Shown here one piece after another: positions 16,924 through 23,185 of a stretch of DNA of 64,000 nt. How positions within the stretch are numbered: the stretch's first letter is position 1; every line of letters begins with the position of its first letter. The stretch comes from an uncultured Oscillospiraceae bacterium (GTDB lineage: Bacteria > Bacillota > Clostridia > Oscillospirales > Ruminococcaceae): the NCBI GenBank assembly GCA_910589145.1, contig CAJUSD010000009.1, positions 1-64,000 of the forward strand, written 5' to 3'. The notes below the pieces were generated by a model. The model saw only the letters and a program-made list of their open reading frames with translations. It made no database searches and was not told the origin of the DNA. Position numbers and translations under genes: made by a program.

Positions 16924-17616
16924 ATGTCTGTTATTATATCCAGCCGCTGCGGCATCCGATGTGAAGACTGCCATTACTTAAAGGATGGGGTATGTTCCGG
17001 GAAATGCTGTGAAATTTCAAAACCCTTTTGGGGGGAGCAATGCCCAGTAAAATCCTGCTGTGAATCAAGGCACCTCCAGCACTGCGGACAATGCCCGGAA
17101 TTTCCCTGTGATTTACTGAAGCAGTTCGCCTATGACCCCAAGCAGGGGGATGATGGCTTGAGGATTCAAAACTGCCTTGCCTGGAGAGAAGAAAGCCAGA
17201 AGGCTATTATTGATGAAGCGGTACAGCTTTTAGAGCAGTGCAATGAAATTACTGTATCCTCTGTGACAGAGGATGGTTTCCCGCGTCCTTGCGTTTTATC
17301 CAAACTGGGGGCGGATGGAATAGAGGCAATTTATTTCTCCACCAACACAAGCTCCCGAAAAACTCCCCAATTCCAGGCAAATCCAAAAGCAGGCGTATGC
17401 TTTGCGGATGGGGGAGACAGTGTTACCTTATTGGGGACAGTGGAAATTGTGACAGATCAGGAAAAAAAGAACGCTGTCTGGCGTCCCTGGTTAGAGAACC
17501 ATTTCCCTGATGGCCCGGAAGGTAAGGAATTCTGTTTGCTGAAGTTTATTCCCAAGGAAATGACATTTTTCCTAAAGGGAAAATTCGGGACTATGCCAAT
17601 TTCGATTAGTCATTAA
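16924..17616 (+). CDS. DUF3795 domain fused to a PNPOx-like flavin-binding domain
   Basis: Residues 1-95 form a DUF3795 cysteine-rich module (SRCGIRCEDCHYLKDGVCSG, CPVKSCCESR, HCGQCPEFPC), likely metal-binding. Residues about 100-230 resemble the pyridoxamine-5'-phosphate-oxidase-like split-barrel fold of general stress proteins (ITVSSVTEDGFPRPCVLSKL, IYFSTNTSSRKTPQFQANPK, VTLLGTVEIVTD). Expected to be a cytosolic flavin- or heme-type oxidoreductase; substrate unknown. GAAAGG precedes the ATG. A promoter like that of the fucosidase gene (TTCTGTG then TATGATAA) lies just upstream at 16876-16892. Confidence 0.8.
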   Translation: MSVIISSRCGIRCEDCHYLKDGVCSGKCCEISKPFWGEQCPVKSCCESRHLQHCGQCPEFPCDLLKQFAYDPKQGDDGLRIQNCLAWREESQKAIIDEAVQLLEQCNEITVSSVTEDGFPRPCVLSKLGADGIEAIYFSTNTSSRKTPQFQANPKAGVCFADGGDSVTLLGTVEIVTDQEKKNAVWRPWLENHFPDGPEGKEFCLLKFIPKEMTFFLKGKFGTMPISISH

Positions 17617-17696
17617 TAACGTGAATTCGACGAAAAACCATACTACGGAAGCCCAAAAAACCTTTATTGAAAGCCAATTTTTCTGTTGGTACACTC

Positions 17697-17750
17697 TTTG
17701 CCTCCCCTTTCAGGGGAGGTGCCGCCGCAGCGGCGGAGGGGTTGCCCCCG
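17697..17750. repeat. GC-rich double-hairpin repeat
   Basis: CCTCCCC/GGGGAGG with a TTTCA loop at 17701-17719 is followed at once by CCGCCG/CGGCGG with a CAG loop at 17722-17736, then AGGGGTTG. The two-hairpin block resembles dispersed GC-rich elements seen in related gut clostridia (from general knowledge, not checked). Non-coding. Confidence 0.55.
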
Positions 17751-17902
17751 TATGGCTGCAATGCTTCTAATAAGACCAAAAAAACTTGAATTTCCAAATC
17801 GAGAACTCACGTTAAATAGAAAAGGCATATTGAATAATCGTTCTCAAGGACTCATATGGGTTTTTGAGGACGATTTTTTGTCTGCGATTTATCAGTATAA
17901 TA

Positions 17903-18166
17903 TTAATCCCTATCCTTGGCTGTATCCGATAGAGATTCCAAAATCATCCTAACTGCTGTCTTGAAGCCAGTTATAAAACACTCTTGATATTCCAAAGCAC
18001 ACCTTTCCATAAAAGTATTTTCTATCTTTTCGTATAATTCTTGCTGTTCAGGTGTCAACGTTTTTATAAATGACTCCTTATCAGAAGTAGAACTTTGTTT
18101 TTTGACGTTCAACATCTCCATTATGTCAATCTTTCCCATAAACAAATTTTCCAGTATGCTATTCAT
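17903..18166 (-). CDS. Small DUF6809-like protein
   Basis: An 87-residue, acidic, probably helical protein (SILENLFMGKIDIMEML, then ECFITGFKTAVRMILESL). The N-terminal LF-G-I pattern and the C-terminal F-x-x-GF-x-x-A-x-RM-x-x-E pattern fit the DUF6809 family of small clostridial proteins. The function is unknown. GGGGGCAGG precedes the ATG. A strong minus-strand promoter (TTGACA, 17 bases, TATAAT) lies in the divergent region next to an HTH gene, and both are likely controlled there. Confidence 0.6.
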   Translation of the reverse strand: MNSILENLFMGKIDIMEMLNVKKQSSTSDKESFIKTLTPEQQELYEKIENTFMERCALEYQECFITGFKTAVRMILESLSDTAKDRD

Positions 18167-18239
18167 GCTGCCTGCCCCCTTTTTATATCATTAAGTTTAA
18201 ATCCCTTTAGAGATATGTTTATAAATTTCCTTTTTATAT

Positions 18240-18304
18240 GGGGATTATATCCCCTTAATAATAAGGATTATAACCCCCATACTACTTATTGTCAATATGG
18301 GGGT
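18240..18304. promoter_or_regulatory. Divergent promoter region with G/C-block palindromes
   Basis: GGGGATTATATCCCC at 18240-18254 is a palindromic block. ACCCCCATA and TATGGGGGT at about 18273-18304 form a second inverted repeat that straddles the spacer and -35 of a minus-strand promoter: TTGACA complement at 18290-18295, 17-base spacer, TATAAT complement at 18267-18272. The HTH protein encoded to the right is a natural candidate to bind here. Confidence 0.6.
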
Positions 18305-18312
18305 AATATTTT

Positions 18313-18516
18313 ATGATTGTATTTAATAAATTGTGGCTTGTAATGGCGGAAAAAAATATTTCCACGTACCAACTGCGCGAACGCTGCGGAATTGACAGCA
18401 AAACAATTCGGCGGCTTCGGGCAAACGACAATATGGAAACAAAAACACTGAATAAATTATGCTCTGTTTTATCATGCAGGCTGGAGGATATTGCGGAATA
18501 TATCCCTGATTCATAA
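18313..18516 (+). CDS. Small XRE-type helix-turn-helix regulator
   Basis: A 67-residue single-domain DNA-binding protein. The HTH reads NISTYQLRERCGIDSKTIRR and the rest (TKTLNKLCSVLSCRLEDIAEY) fits the short Cro/C1 HTH_26 type. It is divergent from the DUF6809-like gene and lies directly beside the palindromes at 18240-18304. GGGGG lies nine bases before the ATG. Autoregulation and control of the neighbour are inferred from the layout. Confidence 0.8.
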   Translation: MIVFNKLWLVMAEKNISTYQLRERCGIDSKTIRRLRANDNMETKTLNKLCSVLSCRLEDIAEYIPDS

Positions 18517-18593
18517 TGTTTTATCTTAGTTCGATGAAATCTTCTGCTTTCGGCTCTTAGGTACGCCATCATCCGCAAACCGTTGGTTTGCTG

Positions 18594-18742
18594 GATGGCT
18601 GCAAGAGAAAACTTTCAGCTTCGTCCAACTCTGCGGAGTTGGACACAGAGGAAGAAAGCCCGCCTAATGGGGCTGCCCCCACCAAGCTGGTTCCAATCCC
18701 GATCTTGTACCACCCCCTGAGCAATATCAGCGGGCTTTTGAT
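18594..18742 (+). repeat. Dispersed repeat B, copy 2
   Basis: GGATGGCTGCAAGAGAAAAC, a hairpin GTCCAACTCTGC/GCGGAGTTGGAC, GGAAGAAAGCCCGCC, and a tail GGTTCCAATCCCGATCTTGT. It matches copy 1 at 14430-14570 block by block, with both arms of the hairpin changed together. Non-coding. Confidence 0.7.
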
Positions 18743-18815
18743 TTTGAATACTGACGAAGCGGTTAGTTTTCAGTCTCTTAGGTGAGGTTTAAACTAATTT
18801 TTAGCCTGCTGGGGT

Positions 18816-18893
18816 ATTTCGCGCCTGCGGGCGCGACCAAAGGAACTTTTTAGGAAAGTTCCTCTGGACTCTTCAAACCTTTTTAATCCGCCC
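18816..18893 (+). repeat. Hairpin-cassette repeat A, copy 2
   Basis: CTGGGGTATTTCGCGCCTGC, GGGCGCGACCAAAGG, hairpin AGGAACTTT/AAAGTTCCT, CTGGAC, then CCTTTTTAATCCGCC. It has the same block order as copies at 12158, 45613 and 60590 (minus), but its own hairpin sequence. Confidence 0.65.
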
Positions 18894-18954
18894 CAGCTTG
18901 TACTCATCTTAGCTTTCTCCCGCAAATGAGCTTTATCTAACTTACTAAAAAACT

Positions 18955-18986
18955 AAGGGTCTGCATTGTTTCCAATGCAGACCCTT
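18955..18986 (-). terminator. Terminator of the GGGtGRT operon
   Basis: Perfect stem AAGGGTCTGCATT/AATGCAGACCCTT with a GTTTCC loop. Reading the minus strand, TTAGTTTTTT follows. It lies 58 bases beyond the GGGtGRT stop codon. Confidence 0.85.
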
Positions 18987-19044
18987 ATCTATCAAAAGCC
19001 ATTCAAAGAGAAGGTGGAAGGGGAGAACGGCTTTGACAGCAAAA

Positions 19045-20043
19045 TTATTTACTGGCTTGCTCAACTGCAACCGCGCAGGCAACAGTAGCGCCAACCATTG
19101 GGTTATTGCCCATTCCAATAAGTCCCATCATTTCAACATGGGCAGGAACGGAAGACGATCCTGCAAATTGTGCATCTCCGTGCATACGGCCCATGGAATC
19201 CGTCAGCCCATAGGAAGCAGGGCCGGCAGCCATATTATCGGGATGCAGCGTCCGGCCGGTGCCGCCGCCGGAGGCAACGGAGAAGTATTTTACGCCGTTT
19301 TCCCAGCACCATTTTTTATAAGTACCCGCAACCAGATGCTGGAACCTGGTAGGATTGGTAGAGTTACCGGTAATAGAAACATCAACCTTCTCAGCCTTCA
19401 TAATGGCAACGCCTTCAAGAACATCGTTGGCGCCGTAAACGCGGACAGCAGCGCGTTCGCCGTCGGAGAATGGTTTCTCACGTACAACTTTCAGTTCGCC
19501 GGTAGCAAAGTCATAATCTGTTTCAACATAGGTAAAACCGTTAATTCTGGAAATGATGTAAGCAGCATCTTTTCCCAGACCGTTCAGGATAACGCGCAGG
19601 GGTTCTTTACGTGCCTTGTTGGCGGTGCGGGCAATGCCCATAGCGCCTTCCGCAGCAGCAAAGGATTCATGGCCTGCCAGGAAGCAGAAGCATTTGGTTT
19701 CTTCCCTCAAAAGCATCCCGCCTAAATTCCCATGGCCTTGTCCAACGCTTCTCTGTTCAGCCACAGAGCCGGGGACACAAAACGCCTGTAAGCCAATACC
19801 GATTGCTTCAGCAGCCGCGTCAGCCTTGGTAATGCCTTTTTTCAGTGCAACCGCGCAGCCCAGCGTATACGCCCATACTGCGTTTTCAAAGGCAATGGGC
19901 TGTACGCCCTTGACGATTTTCTCTACATCTATGCCTTTGGAAAGACATAAATCTCTCGCTTCCTCAAGGGTTTCCATACCGTATTCCTTGAGACAAGCGT
20001 TAATTTTAGGCATTCTTCTTTCTTTACCTTCAAACTGTGCCAT
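19045..20043 (-). CDS. GGGtGRT family protein
   Basis: A 332-residue protein carrying the family signature SVASGGGTGRTLHPDNMAAG (about 259-278) and a Gly/Ala-rich body. The family is typical of strict anaerobes, and its biochemical role is not established. A nucleotide- or phosphate-binding loop is suggested by GGGTGRT. It is the second gene of an operon, 23 bases after the NifU-like gene, with GGAGG before its ATG, and ends in a strong terminator. The constant pairing with a NifU-like scaffold suggests a job in metal-cluster or sulfur chemistry; this is inference. Confidence 0.85.
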   Translation of the reverse strand: MAQFEGKERRMPKINACLKEYGMETLEEARDLCLSKGIDVEKIVKGVQPIAFENAVWAYTLGCAVALKKGITKADAAAEAIGIGLQAFCVPGSVAEQRSVGQGHGNLGGMLLREETKCFCFLAGHESFAAAEGAMGIARTANKARKEPLRVILNGLGKDAAYIISRINGFTYVETDYDFATGELKVVREKPFSDGERAAVRVYGANDVLEGVAIMKAEKVDVSITGNSTNPTRFQHLVAGTYKKWCWENGVKYFSVASGGGTGRTLHPDNMAAGPASYGLTDSMGRMHGDAQFAGSSSVPAHVEMMGLIGMGNNPMVGATVACAVAVEQASK

Positions 20044-20066
20044 GTGACGTTACCTCCTATCCTCTC

Positions 20067-20759
20067 TTATTCCTCTCTGGGGTCAATATATTTCGGAGCG
20101 TTATCAAAACGTCCGTATGTACCCTGATGTTTTTTGAAAGCTTCGCCGGGATCCATGCCGCGGCGGATATCCTGAAGCATCGGCCCAAGTTTTACGAATT
20201 TATATCCAATTGCCTCGTTATTTTCATCAAGGGCAATCTTCAGGATGTAGCCTTCGGTCAGCTCCAGATAACGGGGCCCTTTGGCCTTTGTAGAGAAGAT
20301 GGTGCCTACCTGGGAACGAAGGCCCTTGCCCAAATCCTCCAAGGATGCTCCAACAGGAAGCCCGCCCTCGGAAAATGCGGTCTGGGTTCTGCCGTATACC
20401 AATTGTTTGAAGATTTCACGCATGGCAACATTGATTGCATCACATACCAGGTCAGTATTGAGGGCCTCCAAAATGGTTTTGCCGGGAAGAATTTCCCCTG
20501 CCATGGCTGCGGAATGGGTCATACCAGTACATCCCAGTGTTTCTACCAGGGCCTCCTCAATTACACCGTCTTTTACATTGAGGGTCAGCTTGCAGCAGCC
20601 CTGCTGTGGCGCGCACCAGCCAATACCATGGGACAAGCCGGAAATGTCTGTAATCTGGTAGGCTTTTACCCATTTTCCCTCCTCAGGGATGGGCGCCGGT
20701 CCATGATGCGGGCCTTTTGTGACGACACACATATTTTCTACTTCATGGGAATAGTTCAT
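20067..20759 (-). CDS. NifU/IscU-like iron-sulfur assembly scaffold protein
   Basis: A 230-residue protein related to the IscU/NifU N-terminal domain. It has cysteines in GIGWCAPQQGCC and TLGCTGMTHSAAMAGEIL, at positions expected for cluster ligands, and the DLVCDAINVAMREIF helix. It has an extra C-terminal region of about 80 residues with no recognised domain. AGGAG lies seven bases before the ATG. It is the promoter-proximal gene of the two-gene operon with GGGtGRT and is preceded by a good promoter and a Rex-like box, suggesting redox control. Confidence 0.8.
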   Translation of the reverse strand: MNYSHEVENMCVVTKGPHHGPAPIPEEGKWVKAYQITDISGLSHGIGWCAPQQGCCKLTLNVKDGVIEEALVETLGCTGMTHSAAMAGEILPGKTILEALNTDLVCDAINVAMREIFKQLVYGRTQTAFSEGGLPVGASLEDLGKGLRSQVGTIFSTKAKGPRYLELTEGYILKIALDENNEAIGYKFVKLGPMLQDIRRGMDPGEAFKKHQGTYGRFDNAPKYIDPREE

Positions 20760-20827
20760 ATCGGTACTCCTTTCGGTTTATTTACTTGTTCGCCAGTTTG
20801 CGGGAGGAATCCCGCACGCCTTTTATT

Positions 20828-20881
20828 ATTATAATAATCTTTTGCCTTTTTCGCAAGGTGTCTTTGTGAATTTCTTCACTT
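20828..20881 (-). promoter_or_regulatory. Promoter and Rex-like box of the NifU-like/GGGtGRT operon
   Basis: Minus-strand promoter: TTGCGA (complement at 20851-20856), 17 bases, TATAAT (complement at 20828-20833). At 20864-20881 lies TTGTGAATTTCTTCACTT, matching the Rex consensus TTGTGAA-N4-TTCACAA at all but the last two bases. Rex senses NADH/NAD+. The box lies just upstream of the -35, so the effect on transcription is uncertain. Confidence 0.5.
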
Positions 20882-20923
20882 TCTTATAAATTTTTTTGTT
20901 AAGAGGGGAACTGCAAAGCCATT

Positions 20924-21796
20924 TTATTTGGTTCCTCTTAAAACCATAATCAGCGACATATTTGTATCCCATTGTTTAATTCCAGCGTCATATAACGAAA
21001 TACGCCTGTCGTACTTCTCATTTTTAATTTTTTTTAGTGTTTCAATTTCATCTTCCGTCACCATGCCGGGGATAATACGCCGTAAATTTTCTATGCTGTT
21101 TAATACAGACCTGCGGTTTGCGTTTATCATAGCGTGGGCCATTTCCGCGCTGTATTCTGGATTATCCGGGGTAAGGTTTACTGTAATAAATTCTGTCGAT
21201 ATATTTTGAAACCCGTATTTTGCCATTTCCAGGGGAAGTTCAGCTTCATTCATTGGATAGGAACATATATCATACTCTTTCAGCGCCTTTTCACAGGCTT
21301 CATCTGTCCGCCTGTAAAAATCCCTTTCAAATTCCGTCTTTTCCAAAATACATGGAGCGGAAATATTGATTCCTTTTCGGGCAGAAAGGACAAGACACAC
21401 ACCGCCTTTCTTTAACACACGGTACTGTTCCCCAAAAAATCCAGCAGGTTCTATATGCTCCTGTACTGTATTGGAAATTGTAACATCAAAGCGTTCATCT
21501 TCAAAAGAAAGGCTGGTGGCGTCATCCTCTGAAAAGACAATACAGGGGGCTTTTTGGCGGGCAAATTCAATAAATTTGCTGTCCCTGTCTATGCCATATA
21601 TATTAGCTTCTGGATACCATCTGTTTAGTGATTGGCATAGGGCGCCGGGGCCGCATCCGATCTCCAAAATGTCTTTCCGGCCGTCAATTTGAAACGCCTT
21701 CTGGTATTTTTCCCGGAATACGTCGGAAAAACGCAGCATCCTTGTTAAGTATAAGGTATCAATCCCCTGAATACAATCTGACCAGGTAGTATTCAT
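20924..21796 (-). CDS. Class I SAM-dependent methyltransferase
   Basis: A 290-residue Rossmann-fold methyltransferase. Motif I is DILEIGCGPGALCQSL (about 42-57), motif II region IYGIDRD, motif III around DVTISNTVQEHIEP and VLKKGGVCLVLSA. The C-terminal 120 residues are helical and probably bind substrate. The substrate cannot be told. AAAGGGG lies upstream of the ATG. The gene is convergent with nothing nearby and its start abuts the promoter of the first antitoxin RNA. Confidence 0.8.
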   Translation of the reverse strand: MNTTWSDCIQGIDTLYLTRMLRFSDVFREKYQKAFQIDGRKDILEIGCGPGALCQSLNRWYPEANIYGIDRDSKFIEFARQKAPCIVFSEDDATSLSFEDERFDVTISNTVQEHIEPAGFFGEQYRVLKKGGVCLVLSARKGINISAPCILEKTEFERDFYRRTDEACEKALKEYDICSYPMNEAELPLEMAKYGFQNISTEFITVNLTPDNPEYSAEMAHAMINANRRSVLNSIENLRRIIPGMVTEDEIETLKKIKNEKYDRRISLYDAGIKQWDTNMSLIMVLRGTK

Positions 21797-21858
21797 TTAT
21801 TTTATTCCCCTTTCAAATTTTCCTTGACGAAAGCAAAAAACAGGGCTATAATATAAAC

Positions 21859-21947
21859 AGATGAAGAACCTGAAAACGGTGCTTCCCCTTAGCGATTAAA
21901 AGAGTAACCGCCGGCTTGGGCAAGCGTGGGGCGGTTATTTCTTTTTA
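21859..21947 (+). ncRNA. Antisense RNA antitoxin 1
   Basis: Promoter TTGACG (21824-21829), 17 bases, TATAAT (21847-21852). The predicted ~89-nt RNA begins near AGATGAAGAACCTGAAAA, contains GGTGCTTCCCC, and ends in the terminator AACCGCC/GGCGGTT followed by ATTTCTTTTT. It is antisense to the last codons and 3' end of toxin 1 (21935-22045). The GCTTCCCC block can also pair with GGGGAAGC just before the toxin start. Confidence 0.75.
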
Positions 21948-22045
21948 TTGTTATTATGGTTAATAATGGTCACTACCGCGGTTACAACCGCAAACAGTAC
22001 CGTTGTATACTGGAACAGCAAGCTCCAGGTTACATATTCTCCCAT
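21935..22045 (-). CDS. Type I toxin peptide 1 (holin-like)
   Basis: A 36-residue hydrophobic peptide beginning MGEYVTWSLLFQYT, with one membrane span and a polar, lysine-rich tail (NNNKKK). AGGAGGGG lies before the ATG. It resembles the putative holin-like toxin family (Hol-Tox) of Firmicutes, whose members insert in the membrane and depolarise it. The promoter lies at 22222-22250 (TTGACA, 17 bases, TATACT on the minus strand), giving a leader of about 170 nt. The stop codon lies inside the shared bidirectional terminator, where the antisense RNA overlaps. Confidence 0.75.
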   Translation of the reverse strand: MGEYVTWSLLFQYTTVLFAVVTAVVTIINHNNNKKK

Positions 22046-22221
22046 ACAGCTTCCCCTCCTTTCCGCGTACTGACTGTGCGCAGGGGGAAGGGGTCGCTTT
22101 TCACTTTATAAAAAGTTTTTAAACTTCCCCTTCCCTTAATGTATACTAAGGGGAAGCACCGCCAACCGGTTCCAGTCCCTTACGGGAACTGGGGCTTTTC
22201 AGATTCTTCATCTAATTATCC

Positions 22222-22250
22222 AGTATATCATATCCTATAAATCCTGTCAA
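22222..22250 (-). promoter_or_regulatory. Toxin 1 promoter
   Basis: Minus-strand TTGACA (22245-22250), exactly 17 bases, TATACT (22222-22227). The transcript should begin near AGATGAAGAATCTGAAAA, nearly the same 5' sequence as the antitoxin RNA. Confidence 0.75.
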
Positions 22251-22293
22251 TTTTTTACTTGACGGGTTTCAAAACAACAGCTATAATATAAAC

Positions 22294-22381
22294 AGATGAA
22301 GAACCTGAAAACGGTGCTTCCCATTTGCCTAAAAAGAAATAACCGTCGGCTCGGGAAAGCTAAAGGCGGTTATTTCTTTTT
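22294..22381 (+). ncRNA. Antisense RNA antitoxin 2
   Basis: Promoter TTGACG (22259-22264), 17 bases, TATAAT (22282-22287). The RNA starts with AGATGAAGAACCTGAAAA, carries GGTGCTTCCC and ends in the perfect bidirectional terminator AAAAAGAAATAACCG/CGGTTATTTCTTTTT. It is antisense to the 3' part of toxin 2. Confidence 0.75.
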
Positions 22382-22482
22382 GTTATGGTTATTAGGTTGA
22401 TAATGGTAACAACTGCGGTTACAAACGCCAGCAGTACCGTTGTATACTGGAACAGTAAGCTCCAGGTTACGTATTCTCCCAT
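22360..22482 (-). CDS. Type I toxin peptide 2 (holin-like)
   Basis: A 40-residue peptide beginning MGEYVTWSLLFQYT with a longer hydrophobic span (VLLAFVTAVVTIINLITI) and a basic tail KRNNRL. It is slightly longer than its sisters because its stop lies further into the terminator. GGAGGAGGGG precedes the ATG. The promoter is at 22667-22695. Membrane toxicity is inferred from the family. Confidence 0.75.
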   Translation of the reverse strand: MGEYVTWSLLFQYTTVLLAFVTAVVTIINLITITKRNNRL

Positions 22483-22666
22483 ACAGCTTCCCCTCCTCCC
22501 TGCGTTTTATTTTGTACACCTGTGGAAAGGGGACGCTTTTTTACTTTACAAAAAGTTTTCAAACTTCCCCTTTTGGATGTATGCTACGGGGAAGCACCGC
22601 CGACCAGGTTCCCCTATCCCTTCCGGGAATCAGGGGGGCCTTTTCAGATTCTTCATCTTGTCCTTT

Positions 22667-22695
22667 AGTATATCACGGTAAATAATTCTTGTCAA
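22667..22695 (-). promoter_or_regulatory. Toxin 2 promoter
   Basis: Minus-strand TTGACA (22690-22695), 17 bases, TATACT (22667-22672), the same arrangement as toxin 1. Confidence 0.75.
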
Positions 22696-22739
22696 ATTTT
22701 TCACTTGACGGCGACAAAAAATAAGGCTATAATAAAAGC

Positions 22740-22829
22740 AGATGAAGAACCTGAAAGATGGTGCTTCCCCCTGCGATCAAAAAGAATAACCGCCAGCTGT
22801 GGAAAGCTTTGGGGCGGTTATTTCTTTTT
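22740..22829 (+). ncRNA. Antisense RNA antitoxin 3
   Basis: Promoter TTGACG (22705-22710), 17 bases, TATAAT (22728-22733). The RNA begins AGATGAAGAACCTGAAAG, contains GGTGCTTCCCCC and ends in AATAACCGCC/GGCGGTTATT with a U tract. Confidence 0.75.
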
Positions 22830-22928
22830 GTTGTTATGTTGGTTGAACAGGGCTACTACTGCGGTTATAACACCGAGCAGAACCATTGTATACTGGAAAA
22901 GTAAGCTCCAGGTTACATACTCTCCCAT
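22818..22928 (-). CDS. Type I toxin peptide 3 (holin-like)
   Basis: A 36-residue peptide beginning MGEYVTWSLLFQYT and ending NQHNNKKK. The hydrophobic middle (MVLLGVITAVVALF) differs most from the others. AGGGAGGGG precedes the ATG, but the GAAGC that could pair with the antitoxin CTTCCC in copies 1 and 2 is changed to GATCC here, which may loosen cross-control. Promoter at 23112-23140. Confidence 0.75.
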   Translation of the reverse strand: MGEYVTWSLLFQYTMVLLGVITAVVALFNQHNNKKK

Positions 22929-23111
22929 ATGGATCCCCTCCCTTCTGCGTACAAACCATACGCTGTCGGAAAGGGGACTTTACCACTTTACAAAAAGTCT
23001 AAACTCCCCTTTCCCTGAAAAGGGCTGCTAAAAATGCAGGAGGGAAGCACCGCCGACCAATTTCATCTCCCTTTTGGAAATGAAATCTTCCAGATTCTTC
23101 ATCTTAGCCTT

Positions 23112-23140
23112 AGTGTACCACAACAAATCATTCCTGTCAA
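23112..23140 (-). promoter_or_regulatory. Toxin 3 promoter
   Basis: Minus-strand TTGACA (23135-23140), 17 bases, TACACT (23112-23117). The -10 is slightly weaker than in copies 1 and 2. Confidence 0.7.
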
Positions 23141-23146
23141 TTCGAC

Positions 23147-23174
23147 AAAAAAGCCCCCATTTTTGGGGGCTTTT
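23147..23174 (-). terminator. Terminator after the 237-residue lipoprotein gene
   Basis: AAAAGCCCCC/GGGGGCTTTT with an AAAAT-type loop, followed by TTTTTTG on the minus strand. It separates the lipoprotein gene from the toxin array. Confidence 0.8.
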
Positions 23175-23185
23175 CCATTGGGCTG

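Larger units (their letters stand above)
21824..23140. repeat. Three tandem type I toxin-antitoxin cassettes
   Basis: The same unit of about 415-450 bp is repeated at 21824-22250, 22259-22695 and 22705-23140. Each has a plus-strand antisense RNA gene at the left, a minus-strand toxin ORF overlapping its terminator, a ~170-nt toxin leader, and a toxin promoter at the right end. Units abut with about 8 bases between the toxin promoter of one and the antitoxin promoter of the next. Divergence is spread over the leaders while promoters, the toxin N-terminus and the terminator are conserved. Confidence 0.85.

Noticed and set aside
20037..20834. 265-codon plus-strand frame
   Set aside because: It is antisense to the NifU-like gene, has no ribosome site and mirrors the codon pattern of the true gene.
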